Of a stretch of DNA of 64,000 nt, positions 25,382 through 33,921 are shown one piece after another. Numbering within the stretch: the first letter of the stretch is position 1; each line of letters begins with the position of its first letter. Under the pieces are notes generated by a model. The model made no database searches. It saw only the letters and a list, made by a program, of their open reading frames with translations, and was not told the origin of the DNA. The position numbers and the translations under genes were made by a program. Source of the stretch: JAICMB01 sp963802915 (GTDB lineage: Bacteria; Acidobacteriota; Terriglobia; Bryobacterales; Bryobacteraceae); contig CAWDKQ010000007.1 in assembly GCA_963802915.1 (NCBI GenBank), positions 310,001 through 374,000 on the forward strand. The letters are read 5' to 3'.

Positions 25382-28069
25382 ATGATCGAAACCACATCGA
25401 CTCCCGAGGTCCTCAAACACGAGGACGTGAATCCACAGGAAACGAGCGAATGGCTCGAGGCCTTTGACCAGATTCTGGAGGATGCAGGGTCGCCCCGTGC
25501 CGCGTTCCTGCTAAGCCGTTTGACCGATTATGCCGCGCAGTACGGCGTCACTGTCCGTCAGCTCCTGAATACTCCATACATAAACACCATCCCTGTCGAT
25601 GAAGAACTCCCGTACCCGGGCGATCGTCAACTCGAACGCAGCATCAAGAGCCTGATTCGCTGGAACGCCATGTGCATGGTGGTGCGGGCTAATAAATACG
25701 ATTCCGGCATTGGCGGCCATATCTCCACCTACGCTTCGCTTGCGACCCTTGAAGAGGTCGGCCATAATCATTTTTTCCACGCCAAATATGGGGAGCAGCC
25801 AGGCGATTTCGTATTTTTCCAGGGCCACGCTTCGCCAGGCGTGTATGCCCGCGCGTTTCTGGAAGGCCGTTTGACCGAAGAGCATCTCAAACATTTCCGG
25901 CATGAGACACGTGACGATCATCCAGGTTTGTCTTCTTATCCGCACCCCTGGTTGATGCCGGACTTCTGGCAGTTCCCGACGGTCTCGATGGGACTCGGTC
26001 CGTTGAACGCAATCTACCAGGCGCGCTTCATGCGTTATCTGGAAAATCGCGGCATTGTGCCGCAAACGCCTCGTCACATCTGGGCATTTGTGGGTGACGG
26101 CGAGACGGATGAAGTGGAAACGCTGGGGGCTTTGAAACTGGCCGCGCGCGAGAAGCTCGACAACCTGATCTTTGTCGTGAATTGCAATTTGCAGCGGCTG
26201 GATGGTCCGGTCAACGGCAACGGACGAATTGTCGACGAACTCGAGCGCATCTTCCGCGGGGCCGGTTGGAATGTTCTTAAGGTCGTCTGGGGAGATTCGT
26301 GGGATCCGCTATTCGCCGCCGATAAATCCGGGTTGCTGATGAAGCGCATGGAAGAGTGCGTGGATGGCGAATACCAGGCGTTCAAGGCCAAGGGCGGAGC
26401 TTATACCCGCAAGGAATTCTTCGGAAAATATCCTGAGCTGGCCAAGCTGGTGGAGCATCTCTCGGATCAGGAAATCGCGCATCTTCGGCGCGGCGGACAC
26501 GATCCGGTAAAGGTCTACAACGCCTATCTGCGCGCCATTGAACACAAGGGATCGCCGACCGTCGTTTTGGCTAAAACCGTGAAGGGCTATGGACTCGGCG
26601 AGGCCGGCGAGGGTCGCAATCCAACGCATCAACAGAAGAAACTCACTGACAAAGAACTGCATTTCGTTAAAGAACGCTTTGAGATTCCAGTGCCCGATGG
26701 AACTATCGAGCACATGGAATTCTACCGTCCGCACGAGGACAGCGCGGAGATGAAATACATCCGCGAGCGTCTGGAAACGATGGGCGGGAGTCTGCCGGCG
26801 CGTAATCCAGTGCCGGCGCATTTCAAGGCTCCGTCGCTCGACGCGCTGGCCGAATCGATTGCGGGATCGCAGGGCCGCGAAGTTTCGACGACGATGGCCT
26901 ACGTGCGAATTCTCACGCTTCTGTTGAAGGATCACGAGGTCGGGAAATATATTGTTCCGATCGTGCCGGATGAAGCGCGCACGTTCGGTATGGAATCGCT
27001 GTTCCGCCAGGTCGGGATTTACGCCAGCCAGGGCCAGCTTTACAGCCCCGTCGATAGCAACGTGTTCCTGTACTACAAGGAAGCGAAGGACGGGCAGATT
27101 CTCGAAGAAGGAATCACCGAAGCGGGCGCGATGGGATCGTTTACGGCCGCGGGAACTTCGTACGCCACCTACGGCGTGCCGATGATTCCGTTCTTCAGCT
27201 ACTACTCGATGTTCGGATTCCAGCGGATCGGCGACATGATCTGGGCATTTGCCGATTCGCGCGGCAAAGGCTTCCTGATGGGTGGCACCGGCGGCAGAAC
27301 GACGCTATCGGGCGAAGGGCTGCAACACTGCGACGGGCACAGCATCGTTTTGTCGAGCACCGTTCCGACCTGCCACACTTACGATCCGGCGTTTGCCTAC
27401 GAAATGGCCGTCATCGTTCAGGACGGTATCCGGCGGATGTACGAGGCGATGGAAGATCGCTTCTACTACATCATGATGTACAACGAAAACTACGCCCAGC
27501 CCGCCATGCCTGAAGGCGTGCAGGAAGGCATCCTGCGCGGCATTTATCGCTACAAGCAGGCCGAAGGCGGCGACGCGCAAATCAACCTGTTCGGCAGCGG
27601 GACCATTCTCAATGAAGCGCTTCGGGCGCAACAGATCCTGGCTGAGAAATACCAGGTTCGAGCCGATGTGTGGAGCGTCACCAGCTATAACGAGCTACGG
27701 CGCGATGCTCTTGAAGTAGAGCGCTGGAATCGGCTGCATCCGGCTGAGACGCCGCGTACGCCTTACATTCTCGAAGCGCTGAAAGGCGTCGAAGGGCCGA
27801 TCGTCGCGTCTTCGGATTACATGAAGATTGTGCCGGATCAGCTTGCGCAGTGGCTCCCGAATCGGCTGGTATCGCTCGGTACCGATGGGTTCGGACGCAG
27901 CGATAACCGCGAATCGCTTCGGAAGTTCTTTGAGAACGGCGCCGAGGCGATTGCGGCCGCGGCGCTTTCGCGTCTTGCTCGCGACGGCAAGTTCGATACG
28001 GCGAAGGCCGTCGAAGCGATTCATGAACTCGGGCTGCGTCCCGAGAGCATCGACCCTTCGAAGCGCTAA
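25382..28069 (+). CDS. aceE: Pyruvate dehydrogenase E1 component, homodimeric type
   Basis: 895 residues from ATG 25382, with GGAG at 25366-25369; an upstream in-frame TTG 25364 is unlikely. The N-terminal region has SLIRWNAMCMVVRANK and GGHISTYASLATLEEVG, the ThDP motif is FVGDGETDE ... VVNCNLQRLDGPVNGN, and the transketolase-like middle and C-terminal domains include MIPFFSYYSMFGFQRIGDM. Length matches E. coli AceE (887). It decarboxylates pyruvate and acetylates the E2 lipoyl groups. No E2 or E3 gene is next to it. Confidence 0.96.
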   Translation: MIETTSTPEVLKHEDVNPQETSEWLEAFDQILEDAGSPRAAFLLSRLTDYAAQYGVTVRQLLNTPYINTIPVDEELPYPGDRQLERSIKSLIRWNAMCMVVRANKYDSGIGGHISTYASLATLEEVGHNHFFHAKYGEQPGDFVFFQGHASPGVYARAFLEGRLTEEHLKHFRHETRDDHPGLSSYPHPWLMPDFWQFPTVSMGLGPLNAIYQARFMRYLENRGIVPQTPRHIWAFVGDGETDEVETLGALKLAAREKLDNLIFVVNCNLQRLDGPVNGNGRIVDELERIFRGAGWNVLKVVWGDSWDPLFAADKSGLLMKRMEECVDGEYQAFKAKGGAYTRKEFFGKYPELAKLVEHLSDQEIAHLRRGGHDPVKVYNAYLRAIEHKGSPTVVLAKTVKGYGLGEAGEGRNPTHQQKKLTDKELHFVKERFEIPVPDGTIEHMEFYRPHEDSAEMKYIRERLETMGGSLPARNPVPAHFKAPSLDALAESIAGSQGREVSTTMAYVRILTLLLKDHEVGKYIVPIVPDEARTFGMESLFRQVGIYASQGQLYSPVDSNVFLYYKEAKDGQILEEGITEAGAMGSFTAAGTSYATYGVPMIPFFSYYSMFGFQRIGDMIWAFADSRGKGFLMGGTGGRTTLSGEGLQHCDGHSIVLSSTVPTCHTYDPAFAYEMAVIVQDGIRRMYEAMEDRFYYIMMYNENYAQPAMPEGVQEGILRGIYRYKQAEGGDAQINLFGSGTILNEALRAQQILAEKYQVRADVWSVTSYNELRRDALEVERWNRLHPAETPRTPYILEALKGVEGPIVASSDYMKIVPDQLAQWLPNRLVSLGTDGFGRSDNRESLRKFFENGAEAIAAAALSRLARDGKFDTAKAVEAIHELGLRPESIDPSKR

Positions 28070-28080
28070 CGTAGTCAGGG

Positions 28081-28839
28081 ATGGCATCAAAAACTGGTGG
28101 TCGGTTAGACGGGAAAACAGCTCTCGTCACCGCCGCCGCTCAAGGTATCGGAAGAGCGACGGCGAAGGCGTTCCTCGATGAAGGGGCGCGGGTCGTTGCG
28201 ACGGATATCGCAATGGATAAACTGAGCGGTCTGGATGGCGCGGAGATTCGCCGGCTTAACGTTCTGGACACCGGCGAGGTGGAGGCTCTGGCGAAATCGC
28301 TCGGTCCAATCGACGTGTTGTTCAACGCCGCCGGCTTCGTGCATCACGGCACCATATTCGATTGCTCGGAACAGGATTGGGATTTTAGCTTCGACCTCAA
28401 CGTGAAGTCGATGCACCGGACTATTAGAGCCTTCCTGCCGGGGATGCTGGAGCGTGGCCGGGGCTCCATTATCAATGTATCCTCGGGCGCTTCGTCGTTG
28501 CGAGGTTTGCCGAATCGGTATGTTTATGGGGCGACCAAGGCTGCGGTCATTGGATTGACCAAGGCAGTCGCGGCGGATTTTATCCGGCAGGGCATTCGCG
28601 TGAATGCGATTTGTCCGGGGACGATTGAGAGCCCTTCGCTCGAGGAACGTATGTCGACACTGGCGGCGAAAAGCGGGAAGGATGTCGAGACGGTGCGGCA
28701 AGAGTTTGTGGCACGGCAGCCGATGGGGCGAATTGGGAAGGCTGAAGAGGTCGCGGCTTTGGCGGTTTATTTGGCGTCGGACGAAAGTAGCTTTACTACT
28801 GGTTCGGTTCACCTCGTCGATGGCGGGTTTACGCTTTAA
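28081..28839 (+). CDS. SDR dehydrogenase, 2-keto-3-deoxy-L-fuconate dehydrogenase-like
   Basis: 252 residues. Classical SDR features: cofactor loop TAAAQGIGRATA with a downstream Asp (ATDIAMD) favouring NAD, NAAGF, the catalytic Ser in INVSSGASSL and YVYGATKAAVIGLTK (Tyr and Lys). The C-terminal half reads NAICPGTIESPSLEERM and FVARQPMGRIGKAEEVAALAVYL, which matches 2-keto-3-deoxy-L-fuconate dehydrogenases and the related BDH2/DHRS6 group. The rest of an L-fucose pathway is not visible; a DHDPS-family aldolase and a sugar-acid-like MFS transporter lie far away at 61-63 kb. It lies 11 bases after aceE. Confidence 0.88.
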   Translation: MASKTGGRLDGKTALVTAAAQGIGRATAKAFLDEGARVVATDIAMDKLSGLDGAEIRRLNVLDTGEVEALAKSLGPIDVLFNAAGFVHHGTIFDCSEQDWDFSFDLNVKSMHRTIRAFLPGMLERGRGSIINVSSGASSLRGLPNRYVYGATKAAVIGLTKAVAADFIRQGIRVNAICPGTIESPSLEERMSTLAAKSGKDVETVRQEFVARQPMGRIGKAEEVAALAVYLASDESSFTTGSVHLVDGGFTL

Positions 28840-28847
28840 AAAGAGCG

Positions 28848-28868
28848 TTCGTCGTTCGAAGTTCAGAT
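28848..28868. repeat. GTTC-rich intergenic filler at a convergent junction
   Basis: CGTTCGTCGTTCGAAGTTC lies between the SDR stop and the DUF1501 stop. It resembles strings at 148-180 and 62211-62235, which are also between convergent genes. Confidence 0.4.
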
Positions 28869-30088
28869 TATACGAGCAAACCTCTGAATTTTGGGGTGTT
28901 GTAGCCGGGGAATACTGACCTCAAGTTCGCATTGCCGAGGTGCTTCGATACGAGCTCTCCCAGGACATCACGGAAGTCGGTGGTCAGATTAAGGTCGCGA
29001 TTCTCGTAGAGCTGCTCGTCCTGTAAGCCTGGCCAGTCGCCGTAGATCTTGCCTCCGCGGACGTCGCCACCCATCACGAACATCACGTTGGCATGGCCGT
29101 GATCGGTTCCTCGATCGCCGTTCTCCCGCGCGGTTCTGCCGAATTCCGACATGGTTACGATGGTGACGTCGGCCATGCGGTCACCCAGATCCCTATAGAA
29201 CGCGGCGAGCGCTCCACCGAACTCAGCCAGATTTCTGGTGAGCGTTCCCGGCTCGTTTACGTGGGTATCCCATCCGCCGACATCGGCAAATGCGACTTCG
29301 AGACCGACATCGGCCTTGATCAGTTGCGCGATCTGCCGTAAGCTCTGCGCGAAATGCCCGGCCGGATACTGCGCTCCATTTTGCGGCGCGTATGTTTGCT
29401 TCTGGATGGACTGCATGATGCGCACAGCCTCGAACGTCTCCTTGCCCGTGCCATGCAGCGCGGCGTCGATGGTGTGGTCGTACATGCTCTCGAAGGTCTC
29501 GGCTCCGCGAGCATCGCGGACTTGAAAATCGTTCAGGCTATTTACGGCGACGGCATCGTTGCGGCCGCGCAACGTGCGCGGGAGCGTCGAGCCGAGGCTG
29601 ACGGCGCGAATGGGCGATGGTGGACCGGACTGCTTCGGCAAGGCGCGATTCATCCAGCCGTCTGTGGTTCCCTTCATTCCGGGCGTGCCGGACTCCATGT
29701 AATCCTGCGCGTCGAAATGCGAGCGGGTCGGATCCGGTGAACCGACTGCTTCAACGATTGCGAGGTGCTGCGTGTCGAACAACGGCTTCAAGGGAGCAAG
29801 CGATGGATGCAATCCGAACATGCCGTCGAGATCGATAGCCGCGTCCGGCGTCCCAGCGGGGCGGGGAATCGCGATGGTGGGACGCATATCGTAATAGCGA
29901 GGCTCGCCGTGTGGGACCACGACATTCAGCCCGTCCACGGCGCCACGCTGGAAGATCGCGATGAGAATTTTCTTGCGACGTGCGGGGCCGTCGGATGCGA
30001 AAACTGCGCGCGACAACCAGGCCGGTGCGGCGCCAACTCCGAATATCGCCAACGCCGAGCTTTTTAAAAACAAACGTCTGGACTGCAT
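28868..30088 (-). CDS. DUF1501 secreted protein (sulfatase-like fold)
   Basis: 406 residues. The leader SRRLFLKSSALAIFGVGAAP is a twin-arginine signal. The body has the DUF1501 landmarks FQRGAVDGLNVVVPHGE, RSHFDAQDYMESGTPG, DVGGWDTHVNEPGTLTRNLAEFGGAL and VTMSEFGRTARENGDRGTDHGHANVMFVMGG, with conserved Asp/His residues suggestive of a metal site in the alkaline-phosphatase/sulfatase superfamily. Function is unknown. It is second in a two-gene operon after the DUF1800 gene, the usual partner in Planctomycetes and Acidobacteria. Confidence 0.92.
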   Translation of the reverse strand: MQSRRLFLKSSALAIFGVGAAPAWLSRAVFASDGPARRKKILIAIFQRGAVDGLNVVVPHGEPRYYDMRPTIAIPRPAGTPDAAIDLDGMFGLHPSLAPLKPLFDTQHLAIVEAVGSPDPTRSHFDAQDYMESGTPGMKGTTDGWMNRALPKQSGPPSPIRAVSLGSTLPRTLRGRNDAVAVNSLNDFQVRDARGAETFESMYDHTIDAALHGTGKETFEAVRIMQSIQKQTYAPQNGAQYPAGHFAQSLRQIAQLIKADVGLEVAFADVGGWDTHVNEPGTLTRNLAEFGGALAAFYRDLGDRMADVTIVTMSEFGRTARENGDRGTDHGHANVMFVMGGDVRGGKIYGDWPGLQDEQLYENRDLNLTTDFRDVLGELVSKHLGNANLRSVFPGYNTPKFRGLLV

Positions 30089-30095
30089 ACGGGTG

Positions 30096-31964
30096 TTACC
30101 TCTTTTGGAAATCCGGCGAGCCCAACACTAACCCTGCCAGCAGCGCCGGAGTCTGCTGCTTCGGATTCTTCGCTTTCTGTTCTTTCAACGCGTTCTCAAT
30201 CGATGCTTTCGTCTGCGGTGAAACGTCGGCCGACATCAGACGCCGCGCGATGGCCTCGGGATCCTCCGGCAGCTTCGACGCATCCACCTTCACGCCGGCT
30301 ACATGGTTCTGCGCCAGATTAAGCGCGAAGTTCATTCGTCCAAGCAGAGCCGCGGAGTTGACCCATTCGCTATTGAGATTCGAATAGCCTGTCGGCTCCT
30401 GTTTGCGATAGAGCGGCTCGCCGAGGTTGCCGACCTGATTGGCGAGCGCGAAGGCGTCCTCCACATCCGCGTCGAGCGCGCGCACCGAACTGGCCACCAT
30501 TTCAAACGGCGTCTTCACCTTCGCATGATACGCGCCTTGCGACCAGAATTCCTTGGAGTTGAGCATGGTGCGCATGACCTCGCGGACATCGCCGTCGCTC
30601 TTGAGGAACGTGCCGGCCATGCGGTCTACCAATTCCGGCGGCGGATTGTCGGCGACGAATCTTTGCGCGAGCTTTTTCGAAATGAAGTGAGCGGTGGAAG
30701 GATGGCGCGCCAGAATGTCCAGGACCTTCTCTCCGTCTTCGATGCCGCCGCCGGCGGGGATGGTCACGCCGAGCACCACTTTCTCGCCCTTGTCGTGCAT
30801 TTTGTCGTTGTAGAAAAAGCCTCCGCCTTTACGCGGCTCCTGGATGGTCCAGCCCGTGAAGCAGCGCGCGACTTCCGTCACGTCTTTCTGCGTGTAGCCA
30901 CCGTCGACCCCGAGCGTGTGCAATTCCATCAGCTCGCGGCCGTAATTCTCATTAAGCCCGCGCTTCTTTTTCGCGCGCGCGTTGACCGCTGCATCGGGAC
31001 CAACGGATTGGAAATTATCGAGGTAGAAGAGCATTGCCGGACTCTTTGCCGTGGCTTCCAGAAGATCGCGGAATTTGCCCAGCACGTTCGGACGGATAGC
31101 ATCGCGTTCATAGGCGGGGATCAGGAAACGATCCGAACCTTTGTCGTAATAGACGTTGAAGTGGTTGAACCAAAAATCGTCCAGCTCTTCGGCGAGCTGG
31201 CAGTTGCTGTACACGGCACGCATCAGCTTAGAGGCGAGAAGATCGTAAGCCACAACCTGCTGCGGAGCGTTCATGAGGAGCAGCTTGCGTTTCAATTCGG
31301 TCGGCGCGAATTGAAATAACTGTTGGCGCATAGGGCGCGGCAGCGCGATCACCACGTCTTCGAGTTGGTCCGCTCGCATGCTGGTGAGAACGGCGCGCTT
31401 TTCTTCCGGCTTGCCGGTGTGCAGGGTCTGCAACTCGGCGGGCGAGAGGATTTCATCGAGCGGCTTCGCCGGCTCCATGTCTTCTTCGGGTTTGGCGTTC
31501 GCGTCGCCTTTCTTCACGCGGTAACGGGCCACGAGACGCTCGACGGACGCGCGCAACTCGGGATCTTCCGGCATCGGCTGGCGGCCTTCCGCGATCGCAC
31601 GGATCAACTGCGGCGGCGGGTAATGCTGGACGGCCTGCATCGGCGTCATCCGCAGAGATTCGAGCGGTTGGAGGCGCGCCTCTAAGAACGTGCTTTCGGC
31701 GATGCGCTCGGGATGAAGCTGCTGGTCGATCCACTTTTTGAGGCCGACGCGGCGGACGCGATCCACATCGCCGGGGCGTGGGCCGAAGGTCAGCCGGTCC
31801 AGCGCGTGCAGGAGCTGAGTGTTTTTGTCGAGCTTGGTGTGGAAGAGCTTGGCTTGACGGCGCGCTTCCTCGTCTTTCGATGGGGCTCGTTTGGAGAAGG
31901 CCGGGAGGGCCGCAATACACAGAACGGCTCCGATGGCTACGAGTGGCCTGGTATTCCTGTACAT
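30096..31964 (-). CDS. DUF1800 exported protein
   Basis: About 622 residues from ATG 31964 (a TTG four codons upstream also fits). Signal peptide: MYRNTRPLVAIGAVLCIAALPAFS. DUF1800 features include LHALDRLTFGPRPGDVDRV, LDDFWFNHFNVYYDKG, RDAIRPNVLGKFRDLLEATAKSPAML, NENYGRELMELHTLGVDGGYTQKDV and VARCFTGWTI. It always seems to travel with DUF1501; the pair may act on an extracellular polymer, but no activity is established. The next gene starts 7 bases after its stop. Confidence 0.92.
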   Translation of the reverse strand: MYRNTRPLVAIGAVLCIAALPAFSKRAPSKDEEARRQAKLFHTKLDKNTQLLHALDRLTFGPRPGDVDRVRRVGLKKWIDQQLHPERIAESTFLEARLQPLESLRMTPMQAVQHYPPPQLIRAIAEGRQPMPEDPELRASVERLVARYRVKKGDANAKPEEDMEPAKPLDEILSPAELQTLHTGKPEEKRAVLTSMRADQLEDVVIALPRPMRQQLFQFAPTELKRKLLLMNAPQQVVAYDLLASKLMRAVYSNCQLAEELDDFWFNHFNVYYDKGSDRFLIPAYERDAIRPNVLGKFRDLLEATAKSPAMLFYLDNFQSVGPDAAVNARAKKKRGLNENYGRELMELHTLGVDGGYTQKDVTEVARCFTGWTIQEPRKGGGFFYNDKMHDKGEKVVLGVTIPAGGGIEDGEKVLDILARHPSTAHFISKKLAQRFVADNPPPELVDRMAGTFLKSDGDVREVMRTMLNSKEFWSQGAYHAKVKTPFEMVASSVRALDADVEDAFALANQVGNLGEPLYRKQEPTGYSNLNSEWVNSAALLGRMNFALNLAQNHVAGVKVDASKLPEDPEAIARRLMSADVSPQTKASIENALKEQKAKNPKQQTPALLAGLVLGSPDFQKR

Positions 31965-32003
31965 CTGCTTATACAAACGCCTCCGGCGTTCAGAAGTTTA
32001 CTA

Positions 32004-32031
32004 TTGACTTGTTCTATAGAACTAATACACT
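32004..32031 (+). promoter_or_regulatory. Promoter of the GntR-slipin operon with internal palindrome
   Basis: A -35 box TTGACT (32004-32009) and -10 box TACACT (32026-32031) are 16 bases apart. The spacer holds the perfect 12-base palindrome GTTCTATAGAAC (32011-32022). Start of transcription near 32038 leaves only about four bases before the ATG at 32042, so the message would be almost leaderless. Confidence 0.6.
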
Positions 32032-32041
32032 ATGATTCTAG

Positions 32042-32455
32042 ATGACCTCGACAGCCCCAACTCGACGCGGCTTCCGATTGAAGCTCGACATGAGCAGCGG
32101 GGTTCCGGTCTATCGGCAGATCATCGATTCGATATTAGGCGGGATTGCGTCAGGTATCTTACTGCCGGGAAATCAGCTGCCAACTGTTCGGCAGCTTGCG
32201 GTCGATTTGTCGATTAATCCCAATACTGTTGTGCGGGCGTACCGGGAGCTGGAAATCCGCGGAATTTTGTCGACACAACAAGGGACCGGGACCTTTATCA
32301 CGGATAAAGAAGTGAAGCCGGACGACGTCGAGCGGCAGAGACGCATGGCGCAGTTCGTCCGAGAGTTACTGGCGCGCGCCGGGGCCGAAGGCATCACGAT
32401 CGAGGATTTACAGCAGTATCTGGAAGCTCTGAAAGACGAGCAAAGGAGAATCTGA
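32042..32455 (+). CDS. GntR-family regulator, YtrA type
   Basis: 137 residues. A winged HTH spans about 20-90: SSGVPVYRQIIDSILGGIASGILLPGNQLPTVRQLAVDLSINPNTVVRAYRELEIRGIL, then QQGTGTFI, the hallmark of YtrA-type GntR proteins with a short C-terminal dimer helix and no ligand domain. Members repress their own operon, usually with a membrane or transport gene. Here the co-transcribed gene two bases downstream encodes a slipin. The palindrome GTTCTATAGAAC in its promoter is the natural operator candidate. It is divergent from DUF1800/DUF1501. Confidence 0.93.
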   Translation: MTSTAPTRRGFRLKLDMSSGVPVYRQIIDSILGGIASGILLPGNQLPTVRQLAVDLSINPNTVVRAYRELEIRGILSTQQGTGTFITDKEVKPDDVERQRRMAQFVRELLARAGAEGITIEDLQQYLEALKDEQRRI

Positions 32456-32457
32456 TT

Positions 32458-33384
32458 ATGATTCCGCTAGCGATTCGCAAGAGGTCCGAACGAGCTGGCC
32501 GCGAAACCACGAGTTCGCATATCAGCCCGCTCGGCGTGTTCATTTTTATGGTTTGCATGGTCGCCGGGGGTGTCACAACGGCGATCTACAACAATCCTGC
32601 CGGCGTGATTGTGGGCGCCTTGGTTGGGCTTTACTTTCTGATAGCCATCCGCGTTGCCTCGCAATGGGAAAAAGTGGCGCTGCTGCGGCTGGGCCGATAT
32701 GTGGGCCTGCGTGGACCGGGCATCTTCATGATCGTTCCGATCATCGACCAGACCAGCACGTGGGTGGATCAGCGGATTCGTGTCACGAGCGTGAACGCGG
32801 AATCGGCGCTTACGCGCGACACGGTGCCCGTCAATGTGGATGCGATCATTTTCTGGCTGGTGTGGAATGCGGAGAAGGCCATTCTCGAAGTGATGGATTT
32901 CGACCAAGCCATCACGACCAGTGCGCAGACCGCGCTACGAGAATCGATCGGGCGGCATGACCTGGCTCAGATGATCACCGAGCGTGAGATGCTGGGAAAA
33001 GAATTGCAGCGTATTCTCGACGAGAAGACAAATCCCTGGGGGATTACAGTGCAATCGGTGGAAATTCGCGATGTGCATATTCCACAAGCGTTGGAAGACG
33101 CTATGTCGCGGCAGGCGCAGGCGGAACGCGAACGCCAGGCGCGCATCATTCTAGGTACGGCGGAGACGGAAATCTCCGAGAAGTTCGCGACGGCGGCAGC
33201 AGTGTATGCGACGAATCCCGTAGCGCTTCACCTGCGCGCTATGAACATGCTTTATGAGGCGATCAAGGAGAAAGGTTCGATGGTGATCGTACCGTCGTCG
33301 GCGGTGGAAACCATGGGCCTTGGAGGATTGCTCGGGACGGCCTCGCTCTCCGGATCCACGGCCGGTCCGATTTTGAAGCAGTAA
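32458..33384 (+). CDS. Slipin (SPFH/Band 7 membrane protein)
   Basis: 308 residues with two adjacent hydrophobic segments (about 25-70: LGVFIFMVCMVAGG and AGVIVGALVGLYFLIAIRV). The SPFH domain follows: EKVALLRLGRYVGLRGPGIFMIVPIID, VDQRIRVTSVNAESALTRDTVPVNVDAIIFW, and a C-terminal coiled coil AMSRQAQAERERQARIILGTAE. Slipins scaffold membrane microdomains and often pair with an NfeD protease; none is adjacent. It lies two bases after the GntR gene and should share its regulation. Confidence 0.92.
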   Translation: MIPLAIRKRSERAGRETTSSHISPLGVFIFMVCMVAGGVTTAIYNNPAGVIVGALVGLYFLIAIRVASQWEKVALLRLGRYVGLRGPGIFMIVPIIDQTSTWVDQRIRVTSVNAESALTRDTVPVNVDAIIFWLVWNAEKAILEVMDFDQAITTSAQTALRESIGRHDLAQMITEREMLGKELQRILDEKTNPWGITVQSVEIRDVHIPQALEDAMSRQAQAERERQARIILGTAETEISEKFATAAAVYATNPVALHLRAMNMLYEAIKEKGSMVIVPSSAVETMGLGGLLGTASLSGSTAGPILKQ

Positions 33385-33432
33385 TGACAAGCCCGAGGCG
33401 AGAGTGGCAGGAGGGCCATGCGGAGACAGGCG

Positions 33433-33456
33433 CCGAAAATTCCGCCGGAATTTCGG
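33433..33456. terminator. Hairpin between convergent slipin and hypothetical genes
   Basis: CCGAAA-A-TTCC, loop GCC, GGAA-TTTCGG forms a 10-base-pair stem with one bulged A. No T-tract follows on either strand, so it is a weak or non-canonical terminator, or a transcript-stabilising stem for both converging messages. Confidence 0.35.
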
Positions 33457-33475
33457 AGCCAGTCACCGCGTTGGG

Positions 33476-33865
33476 TTAGGGATGGCTATAGCCGATTTCG
33501 TGACGATCGTACGCCTCACGCATGGCGCGAAGTTGGGCGACGTCGGAATCGATGGCATCGCGGCTCTGGGGTGGCATGTGGTTGTTATCCAGGACGTGTT
33601 GCACCTTCGAGATGGCGTCGTCCAATTGGCCTTTATCGAACTTGCCGTGTCCCCATTTCCTGGCGAAATCGCGAAGCTGGTGTTCCGCCTCGTCGAGCCG
33701 CTTGCGATCGCTGGATGTGAAGTGCCAACCGCCGCCGTAGGCCTGATTCAGGTCGGCGTGAACACGATCGATGAGCCCGTTTACTTCGCTCGGCGCGTAA
33801 TGCTGCGGCGCGAATTGAGCGAATGCAAGCGTGCAGCCAAGCGCTGCCATAAATAATAAACGCAT
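33476..33865 (-). CDS. Small exported protein of unknown function
   Basis: 129 residues. MRLLFMAALGCTLAFAQ is a signal peptide. The mature part is mostly helical and charged (VNGLIDRVHADLNQAYGG, RKRLDEAEHQLRDFARKW, LDDAISKVQHVLDNNHMP, VAQLRAMREAYDRHE) and resembles four-helix periplasmic proteins. No cysteine remains after the signal. I do not recognise a named family. Genes on both sides run in the opposite direction. Confidence 0.75.
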   Translation of the reverse strand: MRLLFMAALGCTLAFAQFAPQHYAPSEVNGLIDRVHADLNQAYGGGWHFTSSDRKRLDEAEHQLRDFARKWGHGKFDKGQLDDAISKVQHVLDNNHMPPQSRDAIDSDVAQLRAMREAYDRHEIGYSHP

Positions 33866-33921
33866 AGTGCTCCTCCATCTATACAGACGTTACAATCGGC
33901 TCTCGCTATACTCGAAAAATA

